Shown here: piece by piece, positions 8,022 through 14,724 of the stretch
Layout: every line of letters starts with the position of its first letter
How positions within the stretch are numbered: the first letter of the stretch is position 1
NCBI GenBank assembly: GCA_900764695.1
Contig: CAAFOY010000061.1
Coordinates: forward strand, 1 to 16,769
From: Lachnospiraceae bacterium
GTDB lineage: Bacteria; Bacillota_A; Clostridia; Lachnospirales; Lachnospiraceae
Reading direction: 5' to 3'
Length of the DNA stretch: 16,769 nt
Notes under the pieces: generated by a model
What the model was told of the DNA's origin: nothing
The model's database searches: none
The model's input: the letters and a program-made list of their open reading frames with translations, nothing else
Made by a program: the position numbers and the translations under genes

Positions 8022-8515
8022 TGAAAAAGAAAACTTTATTGATAACAATGGTTTTGACAATTGTAATGTCTACATCAGTATTTGCAGCAGGAGGAGACAA
8101 TTATGGAGAAGATATTTTTGGAACAACATCTTCCCAAGTAACGACAACTAAAGCGAGTGCTACAGAAAAGACAACTGATAAAGAAAATATAAAAAATAAT
8201 GTTGAAACATGTGCTACACAAAATGACACAGAAAATAAAAATATATTAAAAAAGGCTAAGATTGTAAGTATTAAGAGAGTTAATGGAAATAAAGCCAAAA
8301 TAAAATTAAAGAAAATTGATAGTGCATCAGGTTACCAGCTATGTTATTCTACAAATAAAAAGTTTAAGAATAACAAAAAGGTGTCAGGCTCTAAATTGTC
8401 ATACAAGTTAAAGTTAGTGAAAAAGGGAAAAAAATACTATGTAAAAGCAAGGGCATTTTCCTTAAGCAATAATAAAAAGGTGTATGGAAAATGGAGCAAA
8501 GTTAAAAAAATATAA
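8021..8515 (+). CDS. Small secreted protein with C-terminal basic FN3-like domain
   Basis: From the ATG at 8021 the product is 164 residues. It starts with a clear signal peptide (MKKKTLLITMVLTIVMSTS, cleavage likely after VFA). A Thr/Ser/Asn-rich low-complexity linker of about 50 residues follows. The last 85 or so residues form a lysine-rich beta domain with SGYQLCYSTNKKFK, KKYYVKARAF and KVYGKWSKV. The same domain closes both GH16 glucanases in this window. There is no catalytic domain, so this is a binding or adhesion module on its own. It overlaps the peptidase gene (TGATG) with GAGG at 8011-8014. An ATG at 8018 would add one methionine. Co-translation with the peptidase makes it a candidate partner or substrate, but this is inference. 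Confidence 0.7.
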   Translation: MKKKTLLITMVLTIVMSTSVFAAGGDNYGEDIFGTTSSQVTTTKASATEKTTDKENIKNNVETCATQNDTENKNILKKAKIVSIKRVNGNKAKIKLKKIDSASGYQLCYSTNKKFKNNKKVSGSKLSYKLKLVKKGKKYYVKARAFSLSNNKKVYGKWSKVKKI

Positions 8516-8532
8516 AAAAAGTAAAAAAGTGC

Positions 8533-8561
8533 TTGCAAAGGTTACTGCTTTATGATAAAAT
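8533..8561 (+). promoter_or_regulatory. Promoter of tRNA-Gln
   Basis: TTGCAA (8533-8538) and TAAAAT (8556-8561) are 17 bases apart. The predicted start lies about 12-15 bases before the mature tRNA 5' end at 8582, as expected for a tRNA gene with a short leader. Confidence 0.6.
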
Positions 8562-8581
8562 TATTTCCGTTGCAAGAGCAA

Positions 8582-8654
8582 TGGCCCATCGCCAAATGGT
8601 AAGGCACTGGACTCTGACTCCAGCATTTTCAAGGTTCGAATCCTTGTGGGCCAG
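8582..8654 (+). tRNA. tRNA-Gln (anticodon CTG)
   Basis: A complete cloverleaf fits 73 bases. The acceptor arms are TGGCCCA (8582-8588) and TGGGCCA (8647-8653), with discriminator G8654. The D stem is GCC/GGC. The anticodon stem CTGGA/TCCAG encloses CTCTGAC, giving anticodon CTG. The T arm is CAAGG-TTCGAAT-CCTTG. The weak U1-A72 pair and G73 are glutamine identity features. No CCA is encoded. It stands alone, not in a tRNA cluster, and reads the CAG codon. Confidence 0.96.
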
Positions 8655-8656
8655 TT

Positions 8657-8687
8657 AAAAACCACTTCATAATGAAGTGGTTTTTTT
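8657..8687. terminator. Bidirectional terminator between tRNA-Gln and cotJC
   Basis: A-run plus CCACTTCA (8662-8669), loop TAA, TGAAGTGG (8673-8680), then seven T residues (8681-8687). The complementary strand also ends in a run of five T residues. The hairpin can therefore terminate both the tRNA transcript and the converging cotJABC transcript. Confidence 0.9.
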
Positions 8688-8713
8688 AGCTTTATGATTA
8701 TGATGCATGTTTA

Positions 8714-9313
8714 TTATTTGCAACCAGCCGGATTGTATAAATAGAAGTTCTTTTTATTATTTAAATCATCTAAAACCATTCTGAGAGCTTCACCAAAACG
8801 TTGGAAATGAACAATTTCCCTAGCTCTTAAAAATCTTATTGGGTCAGCAACCTCATTATCCTTAACTAATGTCAAAATATTGTCATAAGTAGTTCTCGCT
8901 TTTTGTTCAGCAGCCATATCTTCAAATAAATCAGTGATTGGGTCGCCTTTTGATTGAAATTCACATGCATTAAATGGGATGCCTCCAGCAGCTTGTGGCC
9001 ATACGCCTAAAGTGTGGTCAACGTAGTACTTTTCGAACCCTGCAGTGTCCACCTCGTTGCAAGGAAGATCCTTGGTAAGTTGATGAACAATGGTTCCAAC
9101 TATTTCTAAATGTCCAAGCTCTTCAGTTGCGATATCGTTTAAAAGTCCTGCAACTTTAGGATTAGACATAGCATATTTTTGTGACATATAACGCATTGCA
9201 GCGCCTGCTTCGCCGTCAGGACCGCCATACTGAGATATTATTACCTGTGCAATTTTGGGGTTCCTAAATTTTATATTTACCGGGTACTGAAGTCTTTTTT
9301 CATAACTATACAT
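8714..9313 (-). CDS. cotJC: Spore-coat protein CotJC, manganese-catalase family
   Basis: The product is 199 residues and contains the full set of dimanganese ligands of Mn-catalases: Glu35 in DGEAG, Glu65 and His68 in EELGH, Glu136 in AAEQKA, and Glu166 and His169 in REIVHF. In Bacillus, CotJC is part of the spore coat. The intact ligand set suggests it can still decompose hydrogen peroxide. The start at 9313 is preferred over the TTG at 9319 because AAGGAGGT (9329-9322) is then correctly spaced. The ATG overlaps the cotJB stop as TAATG, so the genes are translationally coupled. It is the last gene of the minus-strand operon. Confidence 0.95.
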   Translation of the reverse strand: MYSYEKRLQYPVNIKFRNPKIAQVIISQYGGPDGEAGAAMRYMSQKYAMSNPKVAGLLNDIATEELGHLEIVGTIVHQLTKDLPCNEVDTAGFEKYYVDHTLGVWPQAAGGIPFNACEFQSKGDPITDLFEDMAAEQKARTTYDNILTLVKDNEVADPIRFLRAREIVHFQRFGEALRMVLDDLNNKKNFYLYNPAGCK

Positions 9314-9576
9314 TAGCAATTACCTCCTTCCCATGGTAAAGGGGAATCGTTCCAATTCCAATAGTCTTTAACATCAACGTCGTAGGCTGTAATGGGACCA
9401 AATTCCCTTGTATATTCATCTACAGCATCCATTCTTATTTTTTTAACTTTCTTATAATATTCAATCGCTTCAGAGCAACTGGGATGAGTATCTAAAAATA
9501 ATTTTACGTCATCCATTGCAAAACTTGCCTGATTAATTATTTTCATAAGTTTTAAACGATTTGCATTATTCTTCAT
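9313..9576 (-). CDS. cotJB: Spore-coat protein CotJB
   Basis: The product is 87 residues, the usual CotJB length. It has the family pattern of an N-terminal helix (INQASFAMDDVKLFLDTHP), a central EAIEYYKKV region, and a C-terminal YGPxTAYDV-like segment, here FGPITAYDVDV, followed by WNWNDSPLPWEGG. It is needed with CotJA for coat assembly of CotJC in Bacillus. GGAGGGG lies about seven bases upstream of the ATG, and the gene overlaps the end of cotJA by 11 bases. Confidence 0.93.
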   Translation of the reverse strand: MKNNANRLKLMKIINQASFAMDDVKLFLDTHPSCSEAIEYYKKVKKIRMDAVDEYTREFGPITAYDVDVKDYWNWNDSPLPWEGGNC

Positions 9577-9934
9577 TTCTGCCCCTCCATGGTTTATTTA
9601 AATCTTTAAATATGGTTCCGCATTCAAATGCATCACACATATCGAAAAGTTCACCCCATTTTTGCCATGGAACAAATGCCATAGCCGGATTCATTTTATC
9701 AACATGATCAGTTCCTATGTCACAACCATCTTTATGACAAGGGCATGAATTCATTTCTTTATCATGTTTATCATCTTTTTTATTAGAACCGGCATTCCTG
9801 CATGAAGAACAAGGCTGATTCATATTTCCACTCATTTGATTGCGACCACGGTACATATTGTTCATTCGTGCCTGATTGCCACATCTGCAGGGAGGTATTT
9901 GGTTAGAATGCATATTACAGTTTGTGCAGTTCAT
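9566..9934 (-). CDS. cotJA: Spore-coat protein CotJA with cysteine-rich N-terminal extension
   Basis: The last 45 or so residues carry the CotJA signature: MNPAMAFVPWQKWGELFD, then FECGTIFKDLNKPW. Bacillus CotJA is about 80 residues; this one has 122. The extra N-terminal 75 or so residues are rich in cysteine (CTNC, CRC, CSSC, CPC and others), Asn, Met, Lys and Asp, and contain several His. They could cross-link the coat by disulfides or bind metal. The ATG at 9934 lies about 25-30 bases after a sporulation-type promoter. The ribosome site is weak (GATGGTG). It is the first gene of cotJABC. Confidence 0.88.
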   Translation of the reverse strand: MNCTNCNMHSNQIPPCRCGNQARMNNMYRGRNQMSGNMNQPCSSCRNAGSNKKDDKHDKEMNSCPCHKDGCDIGTDHVDKMNPAMAFVPWQKWGELFDMCDAFECGTIFKDLNKPWRGRNEE

Positions 9935-9965
9935 TTATACACCATCTTTCTAATGTTTACATTAG

Positions 9966-9992
9966 TATTTTATGCAAATAAAAATAAAAAGT
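9966..9992 (-). promoter_or_regulatory. Sigma-K-like sporulation promoter for cotJABC
   Basis: On the minus strand CATAAAATA (9974-9966) matches the sigma-K -10 consensus CATANNNTA. The dinucleotide AC (9992-9991) sits 16 bases upstream, where sigma-K needs it. Transcription would begin about 25 bases before the cotJA start codon. Sigma-E also uses a CATA-type -10 (and controls cotJ in Bacillus), but I see no well-placed sigma-E -35. Confidence 0.55.
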
Positions 9993-10065
9993 TCTGAATA
10001 TAGATATAGTTTTTTGTCACAAATTCGTTTATACTAGAAATAGTTTGACTTTTTAGGAGGAAATT

Positions 10066-11310
10066 ATGAGAAATTGTTTAGTTGCCCAGTCGGGCGGACC
10101 AACAGTAGCAATAAATGCAAGTCTTGCAGGAGTTATACAGGGAGCTATTGATAGTAAAAAATTTTATAAAGTATATGGTTCGATTAATGGAGTTCAGGGG
10201 CTTTTAAATTCAAGACTTATGGATTTGACACATAAAGTTGAGACAACGCCTATGTTTATAGAATTATTAAAAAAATCACCTTCAATGTATTTAGGGTCAT
10301 GTCGTTATCAGTTGCCTGATTATAAAGAGGATGATACACCATATGCGTACATCTTTAAAAAATTTGCCGAATATGAAATAGATGCATTTTTCTATATTGG
10401 TGGAAATGATTCTATGGATACAGTTGATAAATTAAGCAAATATGCATTAGCAATAGGAAGTGACATTAAGATAATTGGAATTCCTAAGACAATCGATAAT
10501 GACTTATGCGTAACAGACCATACTCCGGGATATGGTTCAGCAGCTAAATATATTGCATCAACATTACTTGAAATAGGTCATGATACAAGCATATATCCAA
10601 TTAATAGTGTTACTATTGTGGAAATTATGGGAAGAGATGCAGGGTGGCTTACAGGAGCAGCTGCGTTGGCAAGAAACAAATATAATGATGCACCGCATCT
10701 TATTTATTTGCCGGAAGTAGCTTTTAATAAAGATGAATTTATTGAAGATGTAAAGGCTGCTATGGATAAATATAATAACGTTGTAGTTGCTGTTTCAGAA
10801 GGAATAAAAGATGCAGATGGGAATTATATAAGTGCGACAAATGCTGTTGAAGATACATTTGGACACAGTCAGTTAAGCGGAACAGGGAAGTGCCTTGAAT
10901 ATATTGTGAAGGAAAGCATTCAGGTAAAAGTACGTTCAGTTGAAATAAATATTTTACAAAGAAGTGCAGCTCATATGTCATCAATTACAGATATAGGTGA
11001 AGCATTTAGATTAGGAAGACATGCAGTTAAATGTGCAATTGAAGGAAAGACAGGAATAATGGTTACGGCTATTAGAAAAAATAATGAGCCTTATTCAATA
11101 GATATGGGTGAGACACCTGTTGAAAATGTAGCAGGACTTGTAAAACATGTACCAAGAGAATGGATAAATGAACGTGGAAATAATGTTACACAGGAATTTA
11201 TAGACTATGCATATCCTTTGATTTTAGGAGAACCGGTTGTTAAATATCAGAGAGGCATACCTGATTACCTTGACATATCACATTTATTCCCTAATAAATT
11301 TGACAATTAA
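10066..11310 (+). CDS. Pyrophosphate-dependent 6-phosphofructokinase
   Basis: The enzyme phosphorylates fructose 6-phosphate to fructose 1,6-bisphosphate. The product is 414 residues. Two positions separate PPi-users from ATP-users in this family. Here GGNDS (residues 112-116) has Asp where ATP enzymes have Gly, and PKTIDND (140-146) has Lys where ATP enzymes have Gly. Both point to pyrophosphate as the donor, which makes the step reversible and saves ATP. MGRDAGWLTG and the N-terminal QSGGPT are further family motifs. The start has AGGAGG at 10055-10060. A -10-like TATACT (10030-10035) lies in the divergent 131-base region shared with cotJA, but no good -35 is visible. A terminator follows. 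Confidence 0.93.
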   Translation: MRNCLVAQSGGPTVAINASLAGVIQGAIDSKKFYKVYGSINGVQGLLNSRLMDLTHKVETTPMFIELLKKSPSMYLGSCRYQLPDYKEDDTPYAYIFKKFAEYEIDAFFYIGGNDSMDTVDKLSKYALAIGSDIKIIGIPKTIDNDLCVTDHTPGYGSAAKYIASTLLEIGHDTSIYPINSVTIVEIMGRDAGWLTGAAALARNKYNDAPHLIYLPEVAFNKDEFIEDVKAAMDKYNNVVVAVSEGIKDADGNYISATNAVEDTFGHSQLSGTGKCLEYIVKESIQVKVRSVEINILQRSAAHMSSITDIGEAFRLGRHAVKCAIEGKTGIMVTAIRKNNEPYSIDMGETPVENVAGLVKHVPREWINERGNNVTQEFIDYAYPLILGEPVVKYQRGIPDYLDISHLFPNKFDN

Positions 11311-11346
11311 AGTTAAAAAATATAATAAAAATATTTTTTGAAAATG

Positions 11347-11390
11347 AAAAAATGGGTAAGTTTAAAATAAAAAAACTTATTCATTTTTTT
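11347..11390 (+). terminator. Terminator of the phosphofructokinase gene
   Basis: The 17-base arms AAAAAATGGGTAAGTTT (11347-11363) and AAACTTATTCATTTTTT (11373-11389) pair with two G-U pairs around a nine-base loop and end in a T-run. The arrangement is A+T-rich and almost palindromic, so it may act in both directions. The rest of 11311-11632 (about 320 bases) holds this terminator, a palindrome at 11465-11478, a weak further inverted repeat near 11487-11525 and a promoter. I see no gene in it. Confidence 0.75.
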
Positions 11391-11464
11391 GATAAAAATT
11401 CAAAATATAACGTGTATAAAAGGTTTGATAAAATAAGGCAAAATAATTAAAAAGAAGGAAAAAG

Positions 11465-11478
11465 TAAAAACGTTTTTA
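11465..11478. promoter_or_regulatory. Perfect palindrome resembling a LacI/CcpA-type operator
   Basis: TAAAAACGTTTTTA is a perfect 14-base palindrome with a central CG, the hallmark of LacI-family operators. It differs from the CcpA cre consensus (TGNAANCGNNNNCA-like) at the outer G and C positions only. It lies about 80-90 bases upstream of the promoter for the first glucanase, so it could be an activator-distance site or an operator of an unrecognised upstream promoter. Confidence 0.4.
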
Positions 11479-11553
11479 GAAAAACTAAAAAAAGAGTACT
11501 TTTAAATTAAAGTGAATACTTTTTATGACAAATTTTATGTGGTATATTTAAAT

Positions 11554-11562
11554 TGGTATAAT
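11554..11562 (+). promoter_or_regulatory. Extended -10 promoter for the first GH16 glucanase
   Basis: TGGTATAAT is a perfect extended -10 element (TGN plus TATAAT). The -35 region is poor (TTTATG, 11534-11539), which is usual for extended -10 promoters. Transcription would begin near 11569, leaving a leader of about 64 bases. The ribosome site AAAGGAGAAA lies just before the ATG at 11633. Confidence 0.6.
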
Positions 11563-11632
11563 GGCTATTTTTGAATTGATGAAATTTACAGATAGCATAC
11601 AATATAAAATTAGGAAAAGGAGAAAATAAAGA

Positions 11633-13078
11633 ATGAAAGGGTTTAAAGAAAAATTATTAACTGGAACATTAGCATTTACAATGGTATTAACTAGTGCAGC
11701 AGTTCAGTTTAATACAACAGAGGTTAAAGCAGACACTGCAGGAAGTGATTACAAACTCGTATGGAGTGATGAATTTAATGGGACAGCTCTTAATACAGAC
11801 AACTGGACATATGATTTAGGAAATGGAGGATCAAATGTAGGTTGGGGAAATAATGAAAAAGAGTATTACACAAACAGAACAGATAATGTCTATGTATCTG
11901 ATGGAACATTAAAGATTACAGCATTAGAACAGAAATTTAATAAATATAATTATACATCAGGAAGAATCAAGACAGCAGGAAAACAGACTTTTAAATATGG
12001 ACGTATGGAAGCAAGAATAAAACTTCCATCATTAAAAGGTGTGTGGCCGGCATTCTGGATGCTTGGAGTTGATCAGAAAGGATGGCCATGGTGTGGAGAA
12101 ATTGATATATTAGAAGCTTGGAACACAGATAATTTTGCACAAGGTGCATTTCATTGGAATACAGGTGGAGAACGTAATGCATATAGTCCAAATTATATTT
12201 CAAGACAGCTTAATGCAAGGTATACAGCATATAATTGGTACGATAAAACACAGTGGCATATTTATGCAGTTGAATGGAATGATAAGATAATAAAATATTT
12301 TGTAGATGATACATTATATTTTTCAGTTGATGTTACAAATGCAGATAAAAAGGATGAAGCAACTAAGTATTATTATTTCATTTTAAATGTGGCAGTAGGT
12401 GGAAATCTTCCGGGGACAACTCCTACATATAACACTTTACCTGCGACAATGGAGGTGGATTATGTAAGAGCTTATCAGAAAACAAGCGATCAGGGTGGAA
12501 ATACAGCTACATGGACTGAACAAGGCGAGGTGCCTATACATACAGTTACATTTAAAGATGAAAATAAAGTAATGAGTACATTTACATGTTATGATGGTGA
12601 AACTCTTGAAATCCCAAGTGTATATGCCGGAGAAAATGGTTTTGAAGGCTGGTATACAAGTGATAATCAGAAAGCAATTAACACTATGAGAGTTAGAGGC
12701 AGTATTGAGTTGACTGCAAAATGGTCAGTACCACATAAGGTTGAACAGGATATTACAGATAATAATAGAGATAATAATGGAGATAATAATATAACTGTTA
12801 CGCCTTCAGTAAAAAAAGCTGTTATAAAGTCAGCCGTAAAGAAAAAAGGCAAAGCTGTCATCAAAATTAAAAAGATAGCTAAAGTTTCGGGTTATCAGTT
12901 GAATGTGGCACGGAATGTTAAATTTAAAAAAGTGAAAACTATAAACACAAAGAAAACAACTGTAATTGTCAAAAAAATAAAGTCAAATAAGAAATATTAT
13001 GTTAGAGTCAGAGCATATAAAGTAGTGAATGGTACTAAAGTATATGGAAAATGGAGTAAAGTAAGAAAAGTAAAATAA
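11633..13078 (+). CDS. Secreted GH16 endo-beta-1,3(4)-glucanase with InlB repeat and FN3-like domain
   Basis: The product is 481 residues. A signal peptide (residues 1-33, likely cleavage after VKA) precedes a GH16 domain (about 40-285). The active site is GEIDILE: nucleophile Glu156, Asp158 and acid/base Glu161. This is the E-x-D-x-x-E form with a beta-bulge seen in laminarinases. WPAFWMLG before it is also characteristic. Residues 300-368 form a Listeria-Bacteroides (InlB B-type) repeat ending GWYTSDNQ...LTAKW. An Asn/Asp-rich linker follows, and a basic FN3-like domain (about 395-481) closes with YGKWSKVRKVK. It likely degrades laminarin or mixed-linkage beta-glucan outside the cell. The basic tail may hold it to the anionic wall. 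It has no LPXTG sorting motif. A close paralog follows directly. Confidence 0.92.
   Translation: MKGFKEKLLTGTLAFTMVLTSAAVQFNTTEVKADTAGSDYKLVWSDEFNGTALNTDNWTYDLGNGGSNVGWGNNEKEYYTNRTDNVYVSDGTLKITALEQKFNKYNYTSGRIKTAGKQTFKYGRMEARIKLPSLKGVWPAFWMLGVDQKGWPWCGEIDILEAWNTDNFAQGAFHWNTGGERNAYSPNYISRQLNARYTAYNWYDKTQWHIYAVEWNDKIIKYFVDDTLYFSVDVTNADKKDEATKYYYFILNVAVGGNLPGTTPTYNTLPATMEVDYVRAYQKTSDQGGNTATWTEQGEVPIHTVTFKDENKVMSTFTCYDGETLEIPSVYAGENGFEGWYTSDNQKAINTMRVRGSIELTAKWSVPHKVEQDITDNNRDNNGDNNITVTPSVKKAVIKSAVKKKGKAVIKIKKIAKVSGYQLNVARNVKFKKVKTINTKKTTVIVKKIKSNKKYYVRVRAYKVVNGTKVYGKWSKVRKVK
12005..12127 (+). repeat. Highly conserved duplicated segment of the GH16 active site (partner 13563-13685)
   Basis: Aligning 12005-12127 with 13563-13685 by eye gives seven differences in 123 bases (about 94% identical), six of them silent. 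Other parts of the two genes are much more diverged, especially the linkers and C-terminal domains. Codons around both active sites are almost unchanged. Confidence 0.8.
12757..12790 (+). repeat. 12-base tandem repeat encoding an Asn/Asp linker
   Basis: AGATAATAAT recurs three times at 12757, 12769 and 12781, period 12, coding for DNNRDNNGDNN in the linker between the InlB repeat and the basic domain of the first glucanase. The paralog at 13161 lacks it, so it probably expanded after the duplication. Confidence 0.75.
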
Positions 13079-13160
13079 TCTTTTGATATGTTCTATAATA
13101 AAAATTATGCTAAGAGCAAAATAAAAACATAGAAGTACAATTTAAAAGTAGGAGAGCATT

Positions 13161-14591
13161 ATGAGAAAGTTAATGAACAAAGTAATAGGAACAACTTTAG
13201 CAGTAGCAATGGTTGTTACATGCATGCCGGTGGCAAATGTAAAAAATGTTCATGCAGCAGAAAAAAAGAATACAGCATATAAGCTTGTATGGAGTGATGA
13301 ATTTAATGGAACATCACTTAATATGAATAACTGGAATTATAATATTGGAAATAGTGGAACAGACGGAAAAAATCCAGGCTGGGGAAACAATGAATTAGAA
13401 TATTATACAGATAGTGAAAAGAATGTAAGTGTTTCAGACGGAACATTGAAAATAACAGCAATTGAAGAAAAAACAGTTGATCCAAAAAATTCTAAAGTTA
13501 CATATTCTTATACATCAGGTAGAATAACAACAGCTGGAAAACAGGATTTTCAGTATGGCAGAATGGAAGCAAGAATAAAACTTCCATCATTAAAAGGTGT
13601 ATGGCCGGCATTTTGGATGCTTGGAGTTAATCAGAAAGGATGGCCATGGTGTGGAGAAATTGATATTTTGGAAGCGTGGAATACAATTAGCTTTGCACAG
13701 GGAGCTTTCCATTGGAATGCAGGAGTTGGAGATGACAGTCCATATGATAACAAATATGTTTCCGGTCAGTTGAATGCTTCATATTCAAGATATAACTGGT
13801 ATGACAAAACGCAGTGGCACATTTATGCAGTTGAATGGGACAATGAATATATACATTATTTTGTAGATGATGTTGAATTTTATAAAGTAAATATTTCAAC
13901 AGCAGATAAAAAAGACGAAGGAATGAAATCATATTACTTCTTATTGAATATGGCAGTTGGAGGAAATCTTCCGGGAGTAGCACCTGATGCAGGAACACTT
14001 CCGGCAACAATGGAAGTAGATTATGTCAGAGCATATCAGAGAACAAGTGATAATGGAACCAATTCGGCAAAATGGACAGAACAGAATCAGGTTCCTACAT
14101 ATCAGATAACCATGAAAGATGGAAAGAAGACTGTGTCAAATGTTAATGCATATGACGGAGAAACACTTGATTTGCCTGTTTTAACAAAAAAAAGATATAC
14201 ATTCAACGGCTGGTACACAAGTGACGGAAAAGAAATAACAGAAAAGTACAGAGTAAGGCAGAATACAACTATAGTAGCTAAATGGACAAAGGTAACTGTA
14301 AAGCAGCCTAAATTAACAAAATTAGTTAATAAAAAGAAAGGCACTATTTATGCTAAATATAGTATAAAAGGAAAAAAAGCAGATAGTCCAAAGGGTTACC
14401 AGATAAAATATGGAACAAACAAAAAGTTGAAAAAAGGAAAAGTTACTTCAACAACTTCAAAAAATATTACTATTCCATTTTTGAAATCAGGTAAGACATA
14501 TTATGTTAAGGTAAGAGGCTATAAATTGGATTCAAAAAACAAAAAAGTATTTGGAAAATGGAGTAAAATAAAATCAATTACCGTAAAATAA
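13161..14591 (+). CDS. Second secreted GH16 endo-beta-1,3(4)-glucanase (tandem paralog)
   Basis: The product is 476 residues with the same plan as its upstream neighbour. A signal peptide (cleavage near VHA, residues 30-33) is followed by a GH16 domain with Glu166, Asp168 and Glu171 in GEIDILE. An InlB-type repeat comes next (about residues 312-378, ending YRVRQNTTIVAKW). A basic FN3-like domain then starts with KQPKLTKLVNKKKG and ends VFGKWSKIKSITVK. It differs by a longer loop near residue 52 (IGNSGTDGKNPGWG) and an extra DPKNSKVTYSY insert. These may alter substrate contacts. AGGAG at 13150-13154 supports the start. The 82-base gap after the first copy contains TATAAT (13094-13099) without a clear -35, so the two may be co-transcribed. 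Confidence 0.92.
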   Translation: MRKLMNKVIGTTLAVAMVVTCMPVANVKNVHAAEKKNTAYKLVWSDEFNGTSLNMNNWNYNIGNSGTDGKNPGWGNNELEYYTDSEKNVSVSDGTLKITAIEEKTVDPKNSKVTYSYTSGRITTAGKQDFQYGRMEARIKLPSLKGVWPAFWMLGVNQKGWPWCGEIDILEAWNTISFAQGAFHWNAGVGDDSPYDNKYVSGQLNASYSRYNWYDKTQWHIYAVEWDNEYIHYFVDDVEFYKVNISTADKKDEGMKSYYFLLNMAVGGNLPGVAPDAGTLPATMEVDYVRAYQRTSDNGTNSAKWTEQNQVPTYQITMKDGKKTVSNVNAYDGETLDLPVLTKKRYTFNGWYTSDGKEITEKYRVRQNTTIVAKWTKVTVKQPKLTKLVNKKKGTIYAKYSIKGKKADSPKGYQIKYGTNKKLKKGKVTSTTSKNITIPFLKSGKTYYVKVRGYKLDSKNKKVFGKWSKIKSITVK

Positions 14592-14606
14592 GAAAAAACA
14601 CAGGGT

Positions 14607-14630
14607 AAAATTAGTAAAACTAATGGTTTT
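14607..14630 (+). terminator. Weak hairpin after the second glucanase
   Basis: AAAATTAG (14607-14614), loop TAAAA, CTAAT (14620-14624), two unpaired G residues, then TTTT (14627-14630). The stem is A+T-rich with a bulge. It is the only candidate terminator between the glucanase and aldolase genes. Confidence 0.4.
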
Positions 14631-14645
14631 AAATAAGAAATATGT

Positions 14646-14673
14646 TTGCAATACTCTGAAAATGGGGTATAAT
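14646..14673 (+). promoter_or_regulatory. Promoter of the aldolase gene
   Basis: TTGCAA (14646-14651) and a perfect TATAAT (14668-14673) are 16 bases apart. The leader would be about 45 bases, ending in GGAGGT (14714-14719) before the ATG at 14725. This is the best sigma-A promoter in the window and fits a highly expressed glycolytic gene. Confidence 0.75.
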
Positions 14674-14724
14674 AAACACGGTTAGAAAAAATCTCTATAA
14701 ATATAAAACATACGGAGGTACAAT

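Noticed and set aside
11487..11525. Second inverted repeat after the phosphofructokinase gene
   Set aside because: It can fold (AGTA...TACT with CTTT/AAAG inside), but it is nearly all A+T and sits after a better terminator; chance pairing is likely.
13161..13270. Lipoprotein signal (VVTC) in the second glucanase
   Set aside because: The residue before Cys21 is Thr, which does not fit a lipobox, and a standard cleavage site (VHA) follows.
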